51,403 nt of DNA from Syntrophomonas zehnderi OL-4 (GTDB lineage Bacteria; Bacillota; Syntrophomonadia; Syntrophomonadales; Syntrophomonadaceae), in the NCBI RefSeq assembly GCF_000983115.1, contig NZ_CGIH01000032.1, forward strand, positions 66,973 to 118,375, read 5' to 3'. The translations under genes were made by a program, and so were the position numbers. The notes beneath the pieces were generated by a model. The model ran no database searches, had not been told where the DNA came from, and worked only from the letters and a program-made list of their open reading frames with translations. Shown one piece after another: positions 1 through 8,663 of the stretch (position 1 is its first letter; each line of letters opens with the position of its first letter).

Positions 1-494
1 ATTCCGGCCACTTTTACCGCCGATAAATTACGGGATTGCCCACCCACCCGGATACCTCCCGGATGATAGCCGGAGTGTCCAAATGGCGATGTACCACCGG
101 TTCCAACCCAGTGATTACCGCCATGGTGTTCCTCTGTCTGCTCCCTAAGCCTTTCTTCCAGCATCCGTTTCATTTCGTCCATATCCAGTTGCCGATGGTT
201 GCGCCGCATCTCATCGGTTATTTCAATAGGCGGCAGCTCTTTATCGAGCCAATCCCAGATTTTGTCCGGCAAGCCTTCCGGGGTCTCTATATAGCCAAAA
301 AAACTGGCAAAAGCCAGATCAAATCGATCATAATGAGCTTCGGTTTTAACGAGCACCGAGCGGCAAAGCTGATAAAAACCGGTCAGGCTGGAGCCAGCCA
401 TGCCCATATCCAAGGCTTCCATTAGGGTTTGCCATTCATTCATGGAAACCGGTACCCCAAAATTCTTCAGATAGTAATAAAATTTTGTAAACAT
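1..494 (-). CDS. VWA-domain protein, CoxE-like (partial, C-terminus beyond window)
   Basis: The frame is open from an ATG at 494 to the window edge, giving 164 N-terminal residues. The start follows a strong ribosome site (GGGAGGTGG). The protein begins MFTKFYYYLKNFGVPVSM and contains a Gly/His-rich stretch (GTGGTSPFGHSGYHPGG) typical of the region before the von Willebrand A domain in CoxE-like proteins. The VWA domain itself would lie outside the window. It sits 34 bp after the MoxR ATPase gene in the same direction. MoxR-VWA pairs are known to act as chaperone-like systems that assemble or activate metal enzymes and complexes. The target cannot be told from this window. The family call rests on the N-terminal region and the pairing only. 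Confidence 0.75.
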   Translation of the reverse strand, partial: MFTKFYYYLKNFGVPVSMNEWQTLMEALDMGMAGSSLTGFYQLCRSVLVKTEAHYDRFDLAFASFFGYIETPEGLPDKIWDWLDKELPPIEITDEMRRNHRQLDMDEMKRMLEERLREQTEEHHGGNHWVGTGGTSPFGHSGYHPGGIRVGGQSRNLSAVKVAG

Positions 495-528
495 GATCCA
501 CCTCCCTGTAGATTACGCGAGGCAGTGC

Positions 529-1395
529 TTAGCGATAAAAATTGCTGCGGGGCTGAGGTCGATTCTGGGTTTTGTTGTAGAGCTGGTTTAGAAGCGTATC
601 AAGATCCTCGTTTTTCTTTAACAATACCCCTAAAAAAGGTAATTCCTGTTTTATTTTATTAGGGCTTATGCCTCCCACTACCAGAGCCTGCAACCAATCG
701 ATCAATTCGCTGGTGCTGGGTTTTTTCTGTAGGTTGGGAATGTTTCTTAACATATAAAAGGTTTCCATGGCCTGTTCCAGAAGCCGTTTTTCCACGTTGG
801 GATGGTGCACCCGGATAATCTTCTCCATCGCTTCGGCATCCGGAAATTCAATATAGTGAAAGATGCATCTTCTTAAAAAGGCGTCCGGTAATTCTTTCTC
901 CGCGTTGCTGGTAATTATTACGATAGGCCTGGTCTTGGCACTTATGGTTTCCTTGGTTTCAGGGATGTAGAAGGTCATCTGATCCAGTTCCCAAAGCAAG
1001 TCGTTGGGAAACTCCAGATCCGCCTTGTCGATTTCATCTATCAGGAGTACCACTTGCTGATCGGCCTGAAAGGCTTCACCCAGCTTGCCCAGTTTTATAT
1101 ACTGTTTGATATCTGCGACATTATGCTCTCCAAACTGACTGTCATAGAGCCTCTGCACAGTGTCGTACACATACAGTCCTTCTTGAGCCTTGGTGGTTGA
1201 TTTAATATTCCATATAATCAGTTCCTTATCCAACGCGTCAGCAATACTCTGCGCTAAAACGGTTTTGCCGGTTCCGGGTTCCCCTTTAATTAGCAAGGGC
1301 TTACCTAAAGCCATAGCAATATTTACGCTGTTTCTTAAATCATCGGAAACGATATAATCACTCGATCCTGTATACTGAACTAATTTTCTAGCCAT
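529..1395 (-). CDS. MoxR-family AAA+ ATPase
   Basis: This 288-aa protein has Walker A GEPGTGKTVLAQ (about residues 38-49) and Walker B VVLLIDEIDKAD (about 115-126). A sensor-1-like ITSNAEKELPDAFLRRC segment follows, as in MoxR/CoxD ATPases. The length fits a single AAA+ core with its C-terminal lid. The start is ATG behind GGAGGAGATAAAGGATA. The downstream gene in the same operon is a CoxE-like VWA protein, the usual MoxR partner. Family knowledge suggests ATP-driven maturation or remodelling of a partner complex. No client is visible nearby, so the specific role is open. Confidence 0.9.
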   Translation of the reverse strand: MARKLVQYTGSSDYIVSDDLRNSVNIAMALGKPLLIKGEPGTGKTVLAQSIADALDKELIIWNIKSTTKAQEGLYVYDTVQRLYDSQFGEHNVADIKQYIKLGKLGEAFQADQQVVLLIDEIDKADLEFPNDLLWELDQMTFYIPETKETISAKTRPIVIITSNAEKELPDAFLRRCIFHYIEFPDAEAMEKIIRVHHPNVEKRLLEQAMETFYMLRNIPNLQKKPSTSELIDWLQALVVGGISPNKIKQELPFLGVLLKKNEDLDTLLNQLYNKTQNRPQPRSNFYR

Positions 1396-1469
1396 TATCC
1401 TTTATCTCCTCCAGTCCGCCAGGTTAGCTTGCAGGTCAAATTTCATAGTAACAGATACCCGACCTCTAG

Positions 1470-2708
1470 TCAACGCGCAGCATTTCGGCCCGCTACAAAG
1501 CCGGTAGAAAAAGCCGACTGTAGATTATAGCCGCCGGTATAACCGTCTACATCCAGGACTTCGCCCGCGAAATATAGCCCTTGGACGAGTTTGGACTCCA
1601 TGGTTTGAGGATTTACCTCTTTTACACTAACCCCGCCAGCGGTAACGATGGCCTCGGCCAAGGGACGGGTCTTGGTTATGGTCAAGGTAAAGCTTTTTAG
1701 CAGTCTGACTATTGCCAGCCGTTCGGTACGGCTGATCTGATGACAAGGCTTTTCGGGATCAATGCCGGCCAAGTCAATAAAAACCGGTATCAACTTCTGG
1801 GGCAGAAGTTCATTTAAGGCGTTTTTAAAATGTTTGCGGGAATATTTATCAAAATCCCTTAAAACCCGGTCATTAAGCCTGTTTTCATCCAGAGCCGGTT
1901 TTAAATCCAGCTTAACAGTGACCGGCTGTTTTTCATGGTACAAATATTCCCCAATATCCCTGCTCATGGATAGAATTATCGGGCCGGAAAGACCGAAATG
2001 GGTAAACAGCAACTCACCAAAGTCGCTGTTTATTTTTTTTCCAGCAGCGGTATAGGCGGTAGCTGTCACATTTTTCAGACTCAGTCCCTGCAAATCCTTG
2101 ATCCAGTTCTCCTCCACAACTAACGGAACCAACCCCGGCCGGGGTTTTATAATGGTATGTCCCAGACTCTGCGCCCACTGGTAGCCATCCCCGGTAGAAC
2201 CGGTACCCGGATAGGACATCCCTCCGGTGGCAATAATAACGGCATCTGCCGCCATAAAACCTTGGTTGGTTTCCACCCCGGCAACTTTGCCGTTATCCGG
2301 CTCAATCCTTAACACCTTAACCGAAGTTATTACATTCACCCCGGCCACTCTAGCGTAGTTATATAAGAGATCCACTACATCTTGGGCATTATCTGATACC
2401 GGGAAAACCCGGTTACCTCTCTCAACTTTCGTTTTTAAGCCCCGCTTATTAAAAAAATTCACCAGATCATCTTTAGAAAATTCATGCAAGACACTGTACA
2501 GGAAACGGCCGTTGCCGGGAATTGCCTTTATAAAGCTCTCCAGATCCACGTCAGCGGTAATATTGCAACGTCCTTTGCCGGTAATTCTTAGTTTGCTACC
2601 TACCCGGTCTTTTTTTTCCAAAAGCCAGACCCGGCCCCCCTGTTCAGCCGCCTGCCCTGCTGCCATCATACCGGCTGGGCCGGCCCCGATTACGATAATA
2701 TCTTTCAT
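1470..2708 (-). CDS. BaiN/HI0933-family FAD-dependent oxidoreductase
   Basis: This 412-aa flavoprotein has an N-terminal dinucleotide-binding motif (IVIGAGPAGMMAA), the family signature GKGRCNIT (about 45-52), YPGTGSTGDGY in the middle and a C-terminal FAGEVLDVDGYTGGYN stretch. These match the HI0933/YhiN group, annotated as NAD(P)/FAD-dependent oxidoreductases and named BaiN after a bile-acid gene. The physiological substrate of most members is unknown, and the bile-acid name should not be taken as function here. The start ATG follows GGAGGTAAGG. The gene stands alone, 74 bp upstream of the MoxR gene in the same direction. Confidence 0.88.
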   Translation of the reverse strand: MKDIIVIGAGPAGMMAAGQAAEQGGRVWLLEKKDRVGSKLRITGKGRCNITADVDLESFIKAIPGNGRFLYSVLHEFSKDDLVNFFNKRGLKTKVERGNRVFPVSDNAQDVVDLLYNYARVAGVNVITSVKVLRIEPDNGKVAGVETNQGFMAADAVIIATGGMSYPGTGSTGDGYQWAQSLGHTIIKPRPGLVPLVVEENWIKDLQGLSLKNVTATAYTAAGKKINSDFGELLFTHFGLSGPIILSMSRDIGEYLYHEKQPVTVKLDLKPALDENRLNDRVLRDFDKYSRKHFKNALNELLPQKLIPVFIDLAGIDPEKPCHQISRTERLAIVRLLKSFTLTITKTRPLAEAIVTAGGVSVKEVNPQTMESKLVQGLYFAGEVLDVDGYTGGYNLQSAFSTGFVAGRNAAR

Positions 2709-3000
2709 CCTTACCTCCGAAACGGCTTTAAAATATGGTTAGCCAGTCTCCATTGCGGTGCCCTTTAGCGCTAAGGAGGCTGCAGCCTTAACATGTCGAG
2801 AGGAACACACATAGATTCATGTAGGGGAGCAGCCCTGCCACCGTGGGCTTCGTTTTAGATATAAATAAATTAAACCCTTTGTCATCTATTTATACCACAG
2901 CCGATTAGCGCAGACCAGTTTATACCTGTTTCAAGATAAATCAAACTTATTGTGGACTGAAATTAACCCATCTTTACTCTTAGTTTTTTTTTGGCTTTCA
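2709..3000. other. Intergenic region between divergent genes, no gene seen
   Basis: No supported reading frame was found. The stretch holds two small inverted repeats near 2762-2788 (an imperfect CCTTTAGCGCTAAGG and a perfect AGGCTGCAGCCT), then AT-rich sequence leading to the promoter at 3001. It must carry the promoters of the two divergent genes at 2708 (minus) and 3071 (plus). Confidence 0.5.
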
Positions 3001-3029
3001 TTGTCTATGGCTGATAAACATAGTACAAT
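3001..3029 (+). promoter_or_regulatory. Predicted sigma-A promoter with overlapping inverted repeat
   Basis: TTGTCT at 3001-3006 and TACAAT at 3024-3029 are separated by 17 bp and lie about 40 bp before the TTG start at 3071. The promoter arms are themselves part of an inverted repeat (ATTGTCTATG at the left, CATAGTACAAT at the right, one extra base), so a dimeric repressor could bind across it. The repressor idea is inference. Confidence 0.55.
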
Positions 3030-3070
3030 AGACGTTACTCGAGGGATTATTGAAAGAGAGGTAGGAGGAA

Positions 3071-3634
3071 TTGGAAAACACAGTTAGGACTGGTGTACCT
3101 AAATGGATATGGGTGGTTATCATCGCTTTATTGGCCAGCATGTACAGTTATGCAGCCTTTTTTGATCCCACTCGCCCCGATAAGATAGTCGAGGATTTTT
3201 ATCAAGCTTATTTTACCAAGGATTATGATACAGTCGCCCATGATTTAAGTGTATTCTGGTCAGTAAGGTTCCTTCCCCAATATGCTGAAATGTCCCCGGA
3301 AGAATTAGTAAACAATCGTGCCAAGGTCGAAAAGGATATCAGCCAAGTAATTGCCGCCATTGAGAAGGATAACCCTAGCCCTCAAAATTTCGAAATCGAA
3401 ATTAAGAAGCCCTATACGAAGGTGGGCAACTACAGCGCAGTAGTATTTTATGAGTTTAAAGAAAAGAATGTCAGCCAAGGCATGGAAGCCGCTCTGTTGA
3501 TTAAAGAAAAAGGCCAATTTCGTATTTTTATCATGTCGCCGGTAGATGCCAAGAGTCTCGACCAGGTCAATGCCTCCATAGACATCAAGGAACTAGATGC
3601 AAATTTCAAGGAGCTGCTGGAGACTAAAGCCTAA
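3071..3634 (+). CDS. Membrane-anchored protein of unknown function, possibly NTF2-like
   Basis: This 187-aa protein starts at TTG directly behind a purine-rich GAGAGAGGTAGGAGG; no in-frame ATG lies near the N-terminus. Residues 11-31 (about WIWVVIIALLASMYSYAAFF) form one membrane anchor or uncleaved signal. The remainder is soluble, with DKIVEDFYQAYFTKDYDTV followed by strands ending in KGQFRIFIMSP. That pattern recalls small extracytoplasmic NTF2-like or DUF4878-type lipid-anchored domains, but I do not recognise a specific family. Its last 41 codons plus the stop are inside a 313-bp tandem duplication, so a second copy of the C-terminus follows at 3823-3947. Confidence 0.7.
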   Translation: MENTVRTGVPKWIWVVIIALLASMYSYAAFFDPTRPDKIVEDFYQAYFTKDYDTVAHDLSVFWSVRFLPQYAEMSPEELVNNRAKVEKDISQVIAAIEKDNPSPQNFEIEIKKPYTKVGNYSAVVFYEFKEKNVSQGMEAALLIKEKGQFRIFIMSPVDAKSLDQVNASIDIKELDANFKELLETKA

Positions 3635-4135
3635 TAATAGACGCGGATCACGCGGATCTCCGCGGATTTACGCGGTTTTATTAGATATTTAAACCACCGT
3701 AGCGGAAGCTTTAGCTTCCGGTGGGAAGCAGAGCTTTCCGTATCACGCAACATTTTCATAGGTGGTTGTGGCCTGCGGACATGGGTGGTTAATAAGAATA
3801 ATCTGTGTAAATCTGTCTGATCAAGGCCAATTTCGTATTTTTATCATGTCGCCGGTAGATGCCAAGAGTCTCGACCAGGTCAATGCCTCCATAGACATCA
3901 AGGAACTAGATGCAAATTTCAAGGAGCTGCTGGAGACTAAAGCCTAATAATAGACGCGGATCACGCGGATCTCCGCGGATTTACGCAGTTTTATTAGATA
4001 TTTAAACCACCGTAGCGGAAGCTTTAGCTTCCGGTGGGAAGCAGAGCTTTCCGTATCACGCAACATTTTCATAGGTAGTTGTGGCCTGCGGACATGGGTG
4101 GTTAATAAGAATAATCTGTGTAAATCTGTCTGATC
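3510..4135. repeat. 313-bp direct tandem duplication (two copies)
   Basis: Copy 1 runs 3510-3822 and copy 2 runs 3823-4135 at a constant offset of 313. I see only two substitutions (TTTACGCGG/TTTACGCAG and GGTGGTTGTGG/GGTAGTTGTGG). The unit begins inside the upstream gene at AAGGCCAATTTCG and includes its 3' end and stop, then a mosaic of dispersed-repeat modules, ending in AATCTGTCTGATC. The low divergence points to a recent event. Confidence 0.95.
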
Positions 4136-4173
4136 TGTGTTATCTGTGTCTATTAAAACCGCGTTATCCGCGT
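3640..4173. repeat. Dispersed mosaic repeat modules between 3071 gene and nucleotidyltransferase
   Basis: Modules in order: a GC-rich one (TAGACGCGGATCACGCGG), a hairpin (GGAAGCTTTAGCTTCC), CATAGGTGGTTGTGGCC, an A/T-rich CTGTGT-rich one (ATCTGTGTAAATCTGTCTG), and TATTAAAACCGCGTTATCC. All reappear elsewhere in the window in different orders and orientations (near 21040-21110, 24200-24360, 50405-51403). The segment starts at the stop codon of one gene and supplies the TAG stop of the convergent gene that ends at 4174. Confidence 0.85.
3823..3947 (+). pseudogene. Duplicated C-terminal fragment of the 3071 gene
   Basis: The fragment repeats the last 41 codons of the upstream protein (from GQFRIFIMSP to the final ETKA) and its stop. 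It has no start or ribosome site of its own. Frame extends upstream to an ATG at 3762, but those residues are translated repeat sequence. It is a by-product of the tandem duplication and unlikely to be expressed as a protein. Confidence 0.85.
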
Positions 4174-5202
4174 CTATTCATTTTCCGGTACAATTATACT
4201 GCCATCGCCTAGGCGGGAACGGCTGGCAATCGTGGCTCCCGAACTCAGGTAAGATCCCCGTCCGATTCTGCACAGTGATCCCACTACGGCTTCTTTAATA
4301 ACCGTATTTTCCCCCACTCTGGTATCATTCCAAACGACTGTATTCTCCAAAAATACGTTATCTTCGATATGACATCCCGAGCCGATAACGACCTGCCCTT
4401 TAAAAGTAACATTGTTACCCACCCTAACTCCGTTGCCTAACAACCGACCGCCTTGGTTTTCATTTTCCACCAGCTGACCCTGGTAGTTTACGTCTACCCG
4501 GCCGCATAAAATATCCGCATGGGCCTGGCGATACGTATTTATGTTGCCCACATCACACCAGTAGTCATCTATGACATGACCGTAAAAAGGGGCTTTTTTT
4601 TGTACGAGTGTTGGAAACACCTGTTTGCCGAAATCATAAAACTCGTCTGCCGGAATGTAGGAAAATATTTCCGGTTCAAAAACGTATATTCCGGTATTGG
4701 CGGTTTTACTTAATGCCTCCTGGGGCTGTGGTTTTTCTTGAAACTTCTCAATTCTGCCCTTTTCGTCAGTAACTACAACCCCGAATTGTTCTACATGATC
4801 TACCGGTTTTAAAGCGATGGTAGCCAGGGCTCCATTGCGGCGGTGCTCTTTTAGCAGTTCCTCCAGGTTGATATCTGTCAGGGCGTCTCCGCTGATGACA
4901 ACAAATGTCTCATCAAAAAACCAGGCACATTTTTTAACCCCGCCAGCGGTTCCCATAAGCTCAGGTTCAGGGGAATAAATCATGTTCACGCCCCAGGACT
5001 CACCTGCAGCAAAATAGTCCCTGATAACATCGCCGTGGTAATGCAGATTAGCGATCACATCTGCAAATCCATATTTTGCAAGCAAATCCAGCGTATTTTC
5101 CATTAACGGCCGGTTCGCCATAGGTATCATGGGTTTAGGTATATCGGCTGTCATCGGCATCAGCCTTGATCCTACCCCAGCCGCCATTATCATTGCCTTC
5201 AT
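4174..5202 (-). CDS. Sugar-phosphate nucleotidyltransferase (NDP-sugar pyrophosphorylase family)
   Basis: This 342-aa protein transfers a nucleotidyl group to a sugar phosphate. The N-terminal domain carries the pyrophosphorylase signature MAAGVGSRLMPMT with PKPMIPMANRP, then GTAGGVKK, SGDALTDIN and a YWCDVGN segment. From about residue 245 it has left-handed beta-helix hexapeptide repeats (LGNGVRVGNNVTFKG, IGSGCHIEDNVF, VGENTVIKEAVVGSLC). This layout fits mannose-1-phosphate guanylyltransferase or glucose-1-phosphate nucleotidyltransferases; the exact base and sugar cannot be read from sequence. I chose the ATG at 5202 over a GTG at 5214 because GGAGG sits just before it. It follows cimA by 19 bp and may be the last gene of the leu transcript. 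The stop codon lies in a dispersed repeat. Confidence 0.85.
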   Translation of the reverse strand: MKAMIMAAGVGSRLMPMTADIPKPMIPMANRPLMENTLDLLAKYGFADVIANLHYHGDVIRDYFAAGESWGVNMIYSPEPELMGTAGGVKKCAWFFDETFVVISGDALTDINLEELLKEHRRNGALATIALKPVDHVEQFGVVVTDEKGRIEKFQEKPQPQEALSKTANTGIYVFEPEIFSYIPADEFYDFGKQVFPTLVQKKAPFYGHVIDDYWCDVGNINTYRQAHADILCGRVDVNYQGQLVENENQGGRLLGNGVRVGNNVTFKGQVVIGSGCHIEDNVFLENTVVWNDTRVGENTVIKEAVVGSLCRIGRGSYLSSGATIASRSRLGDGSIIVPENE

Positions 5203-5221
5203 AGTAACCTCCACACCTTGA

Positions 5222-6817
5222 CTAGGCTTCCAGGCGCTTGGTTCGTTCAGCGAATAATTGCCTTTTCATCATCATGTAATTTATGCTGTCGACCAGGGCC
5301 TGATAGGACGCTTCGATAATGTTTTCGGAGACACCTACCGTAGTCCATTTTTCATGCTGGTCAGAGGATTCGATCAATACCCTGACTTTGGCAGCCGTAG
5401 CTTCCTGGCCATTTAGCACTCTGACCTTATAATCCGTAAGATGCATCTCATTTATTTCCGGATAAACGTCATACAGGGCTTTGCGCAGGGAATTATCCAG
5501 GGCATTAACCGGCCCGTCACCTTCTGCCGCGGTATGAACTATTTCACTGCCGATAGCTAGTTTAATCATGGCCTCGGAAATTATCTCATTATCTACCGTC
5601 TTTTCCAGGATAATTTTCAGGTTTTTCAGTTGGAAGTAATCTTCATATTGGTTAAACGCCTTACGCAACAAGAGTTCCAGGGAAGCATCGGCTCCTTCAA
5701 ACTGGTAGCCGTCATTTTCCAGTTCTTTGATTTTCTTGGTTAGCTGCTTGGTTTCGTCACTGTATTTATTTATATCAATCCCCAACTCCTGCGCCTTATA
5801 CTGCAGATTAGACAGGCCCGCCAGTTCGGATACCAAGACCCGGCGATGGTTACCGACCGCCTCTGGATTAATATGTTCGTAGGTTAAAGAATCTTTCAGC
5901 AACGCACTTACATGAATACCGGCTTTGTGGGCAAAAGCCCCGTAACCTACAAAAGGCTGATTGTTGCTGCCCGGCATATTAGCAATCTCACTTACGTAAT
6001 GTGAGACCTCGGTAAGGTGTTTAAGTTTTCCGTCCGGTAAACATTTAAGATCCATCTTTAGTTCCAGGTTGGGTATAATCGAGCATAGATCCGCATTTCC
6101 ACAGCGTTCGCCATAGCTGTTGATAGTACCCTGCACCTGTACACAGCCGTTCTGCACCGCAATCAAGCTATTGCTGACCGCACAGGCTGAATCATTATGG
6201 GTATGGATTCCCAGTGGTGCAGTGCTCCTGCTCCTGACCTGGTTAATAATCTGGGCAATTTCCCAGGGCATGCAGCCGCCGTTGGTATCGCAAAGAACCA
6301 GACAATCTGCTCCGGCCTGGGCCGCCGTCTCCAGTACCTGCAGGGCATAATCAGGATTGCGCTTATAGCCATCAAAAAAATGTTCGGCATCAAAAAAAAC
6401 TTCAAATCCCTTATCTTTTAGGTAAGCGATTGATTCTCCAACCATGCTGAGATTTTCCTCCAAGGTGGTTTCCAAAGCCCGCAGGACATGAAAATCCCAA
6501 GACTTGCCTACCAGCGTAGCCACCTTGACCCCTGATTCCAGCAGAGATTTCATGATGATATCGTCTTGTACCCTCACACCCGCCTTGCGGGTAAAACTAA
6601 AAGCCGAAAGCTTGGCGTTTTCCCAGGGATAATCCCGCATGGCCTGGAAAAATGCCATATCCTTGGGGTTGCTGCCTGGCCATCCGCCTTCGATATAAGA
6701 CACACCCAGAAAATCGAGTTTGCGTGCTATTTTTATTTTGTCCTCCACCGATAAGGAAATCCCTTCCCCCTGGGAGCCATCCCTTAAAGTTGTGTCATAG
6801 ATTAAAACATCCAACAT
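5222..6817 (-). CDS. cimA: (R)-citramalate synthase
   Basis: CimA condenses pyruvate and acetyl-CoA to (R)-citramalate, the first step of the threonine-independent isoleucine route. The 531-aa protein has the DRE-TIM signature DTTLRDGSQGEGISL, the HTHNDSACAVSNSL metal-binding region and GTINSYGERCGNADL, and a C-terminal LeuA-type allosteric domain from about residue 390. The GEGIS and GGWPGSNPKD sequences separate this CimA type from 2-isopropylmalate synthase, which has GEQSPG at the same place (see leuA at 10126). It lies downstream of leuB; leuCD and leuB are expected to process citramalate too. GGGGATAAG precedes the ATG. Confidence 0.93.
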   Translation of the reverse strand: MLDVLIYDTTLRDGSQGEGISLSVEDKIKIARKLDFLGVSYIEGGWPGSNPKDMAFFQAMRDYPWENAKLSAFSFTRKAGVRVQDDIIMKSLLESGVKVATLVGKSWDFHVLRALETTLEENLSMVGESIAYLKDKGFEVFFDAEHFFDGYKRNPDYALQVLETAAQAGADCLVLCDTNGGCMPWEIAQIINQVRSRSTAPLGIHTHNDSACAVSNSLIAVQNGCVQVQGTINSYGERCGNADLCSIIPNLELKMDLKCLPDGKLKHLTEVSHYVSEIANMPGSNNQPFVGYGAFAHKAGIHVSALLKDSLTYEHINPEAVGNHRRVLVSELAGLSNLQYKAQELGIDINKYSDETKQLTKKIKELENDGYQFEGADASLELLLRKAFNQYEDYFQLKNLKIILEKTVDNEIISEAMIKLAIGSEIVHTAAEGDGPVNALDNSLRKALYDVYPEINEMHLTDYKVRVLNGQEATAAKVRVLIESSDQHEKWTTVGVSENIIEASYQALVDSINYMMMKRQLFAERTKRLEA

Positions 6818-6894
6818 CTTATCCCCAATTTATTTTCCTCCTTCAATAGACGAGGTTTTTTTGTTTCCCTTGATGGTAACCAATTTGCCTTCAC

Positions 6895-6921
6895 ATCCAA
6901 GGGGAGAAAATCCCCCTGGAT
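6895..6921 (-). other. Intercistronic hairpin between leuB and cimA
   Basis: An inverted repeat (ATCCAAGGGGA and TCCCCCTGGAT, one mismatch, loop of about five bases) lies in the 160-bp gap between leuB and cimA. No T-run follows on the minus strand, so it looks more like an RNA-stability or processing stem than a terminator. Confidence 0.5.
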
Positions 6922-6977
6922 TAAATTATATCCTGGATTACCTGACCAACCCCACAATTTTATTTTATGGCTTAAAA

Positions 6978-8051
6978 CTAAGCATTACTTATATAGCCGG
7001 CCACCACGTCTCCCATTTCCACAGTCCCCACCGGCTTACTGCCATCCTCCATAATATCAGGAGTCCGGTAACCCTCTGCAACCGCCTTGCTGACTGCCTG
7101 CTCGACAATTACAGCTTCTTTTTCCAAATTAAACGAGTAGCGCAGCATCATGGCTGCAGATAATATGGTGGCCAGCGGATTGGCTTTGTTTTGACCGGCT
7201 ATATCGGGGGCGCTGCCATGCGAGGGTTCATACATGCCTACTTTGCCGCCAATCGAAGCACTGGGCAGCATACCAATAGAACCGGTCAACATGGAAGCTT
7301 CATCGGTCAAAATGTCGCCGAACATATTCTCAGTTACGATTACGTCAAACTGCTTGGGATTTCTGATCAACTGCATGGCGCAATTATCAACATACATATG
7401 AGTAGTTTCCACATCCGGATATTCCTTGGCCAGCTCCATAACTGTTTCCCGCCACAGGCGCGAAGTTTCGATAACATTGGCTTTGTCAACTGAGCACAAT
7501 TTATTTCTGCGCTTGCGGGCTACCTCATAGGCATAACGGACTATCCGTTCAATCTCAAAAGTGGTATAGCTTAATACATCGGTTGCCTTAATGCCACCTT
7601 CTACTTCCTGGCGGCTCTTCTCCCCAAAATATAGACCCCCGGTTAATTCCCGGAGAACAATGAGATCCACCCCGGCAATCGTTTCCTCCTTAAGGGTGGA
7701 AGCATGGGTCAGACCCGGGAATAAGAAACAGGGACGCAGATTGGCATAAAGGCCCAGTTCCTTGCGCAGCGGCAAAAGCGCTCCCACTTCAGGACGCAAG
7801 TGTACCGGCAGTTGTTCCCATTTGGGGCCGCCAATAGCTCCCAGTAACACCGCATCCGACTGTCGGCAGATTTTTAAAGTGTCATCCGGCAGCGGATGGC
7901 CAGTAGCATCATAAGCTTCCCCGCCCACCAAGGCTTCTGTATACTCAAACTGGTGATTAAATTTCTCTCCGATAACCTGCAGGACTTTAACCGCCTCGGG
8001 TACGATTTCTACTCCAATACCATCTCCTGGTAGTACCGCAATTTTATACAT
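6978..8051 (-). CDS. leuB: 3-isopropylmalate dehydrogenase
   Basis: LeuB oxidises and decarboxylates 3-isopropylmalate to 2-ketoisocaproate with NAD. The 357-aa protein shows [19 protein letters not shown] at the start, [12 protein letters not shown], and the Mg/NAD region [17 protein letters not shown] followed by [12 protein letters not shown]. The start is the ATG at 8051 right after AGGAAGGAGAAGG; a longer frame to 8084 lacks a ribosome site. It follows leuD by 35 bp. In a citramalate pathway it is also expected to act on methylmalate (inference from cimA in the same operon). Confidence 0.96.
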   Translation of the reverse strand: MYKIAVLPGDGIGVEIVPEAVKVLQVIGEKFNHQFEYTEALVGGEAYDATGHPLPDDTLKICRQSDAVLLGAIGGPKWEQLPVHLRPEVGALLPLRKELGLYANLRPCFLFPGLTHASTLKEETIAGVDLIVLRELTGGLYFGEKSRQEVEGGIKATDVLSYTTFEIERIVRYAYEVARKRRNKLCSVDKANVIETSRLWRETVMELAKEYPDVETTHMYVDNCAMQLIRNPKQFDVIVTENMFGDILTDEASMLTGSIGMLPSASIGGKVGMYEPSHGSAPDIAGQNKANPLATILSAAMMLRYSFNLEKEAVIVEQAVSKAVAEGYRTPDIMEDGSKPVGTVEMGDVVAGYISNA

Positions 8052-8086
8052 ATACCTTCTCCTTCCTAATAAAGCCTTAAACATTT

Positions 8087-8581
8087 TTAGGTGCTTACTT
8101 TGGCACGTACATATTCGATCAAACCGCCTCTATCCATAATCTCCTGCATAAATTCAGGGAACGGTGCGGCCTGATAGTTTTCGCCTGTTCTCAGGTTGGT
8201 TATTCGGCCGGTTTTAGGCTCTACTTCCAACGTATCTCCTTCAGATATGGCATCCACCGCTTCTGGTGATTCCAAGATAGGCAAACCTATATTAACCGCG
8301 TTGCGATAGAATATGCGGGCAAAGGATTTGGCAATTACGCAAGATACACCGGCAGCTTTGATGGCAATGGGTGCATGTTCCCGCGAACTGCCGCAACCAA
8401 AGTTCTTTTCAGCTACGATAATATCGCCGGGCTTTACTTTAACGGGAAAATCAGGATCGGCATCCTCCATACAATGTTTGGCCAATTCTGCCGGTTCAAA
8501 GGTGTTTAAATACCGCGCGGGTATAATCGCATCGGTGTCTATATCATTACCAAACTTATAAACCTGTCCGCTAAATTTCAT
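8087..8581 (-). CDS. leuD: 3-isopropylmalate dehydratase small subunit
   Basis: This 164-aa swivel-domain subunit pairs with LeuC in isopropylmalate isomerase. It has [17 protein letters not shown] at the N-terminus and the [14 protein letters not shown] substrate-binding loop, then [16 protein letters not shown]. Its short length matches the archaeal/clostridial type of small subunit. The start ATG follows AGGAGGTTTTAAT. The gene lies 82 bp after leuC. Confidence 0.96.
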   Translation of the reverse strand: MKFSGQVYKFGNDIDTDAIIPARYLNTFEPAELAKHCMEDADPDFPVKVKPGDIIVAEKNFGCGSSREHAPIAIKAAGVSCVIAKSFARIFYRNAVNIGLPILESPEAVDAISEGDTLEVEPKTGRITNLRTGENYQAAPFPEFMQEIMDRGGLIEYVRAKVST

Positions 8582-8663
8582 ATTAAAACCTCCTGGTCTA
8601 ATTTTGCGGTTTATTACATATTCTATGGTTCCTTTAATCGATACAGCTTTTTATCCCGGCTGC

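Noticed and set aside
3762-3947. Open frame of 61 codons ending in the duplicated C-terminus
   Set aside because: The first part is repeat sequence and the last part is a duplicate of the 3071 gene end, with no ribosome site.
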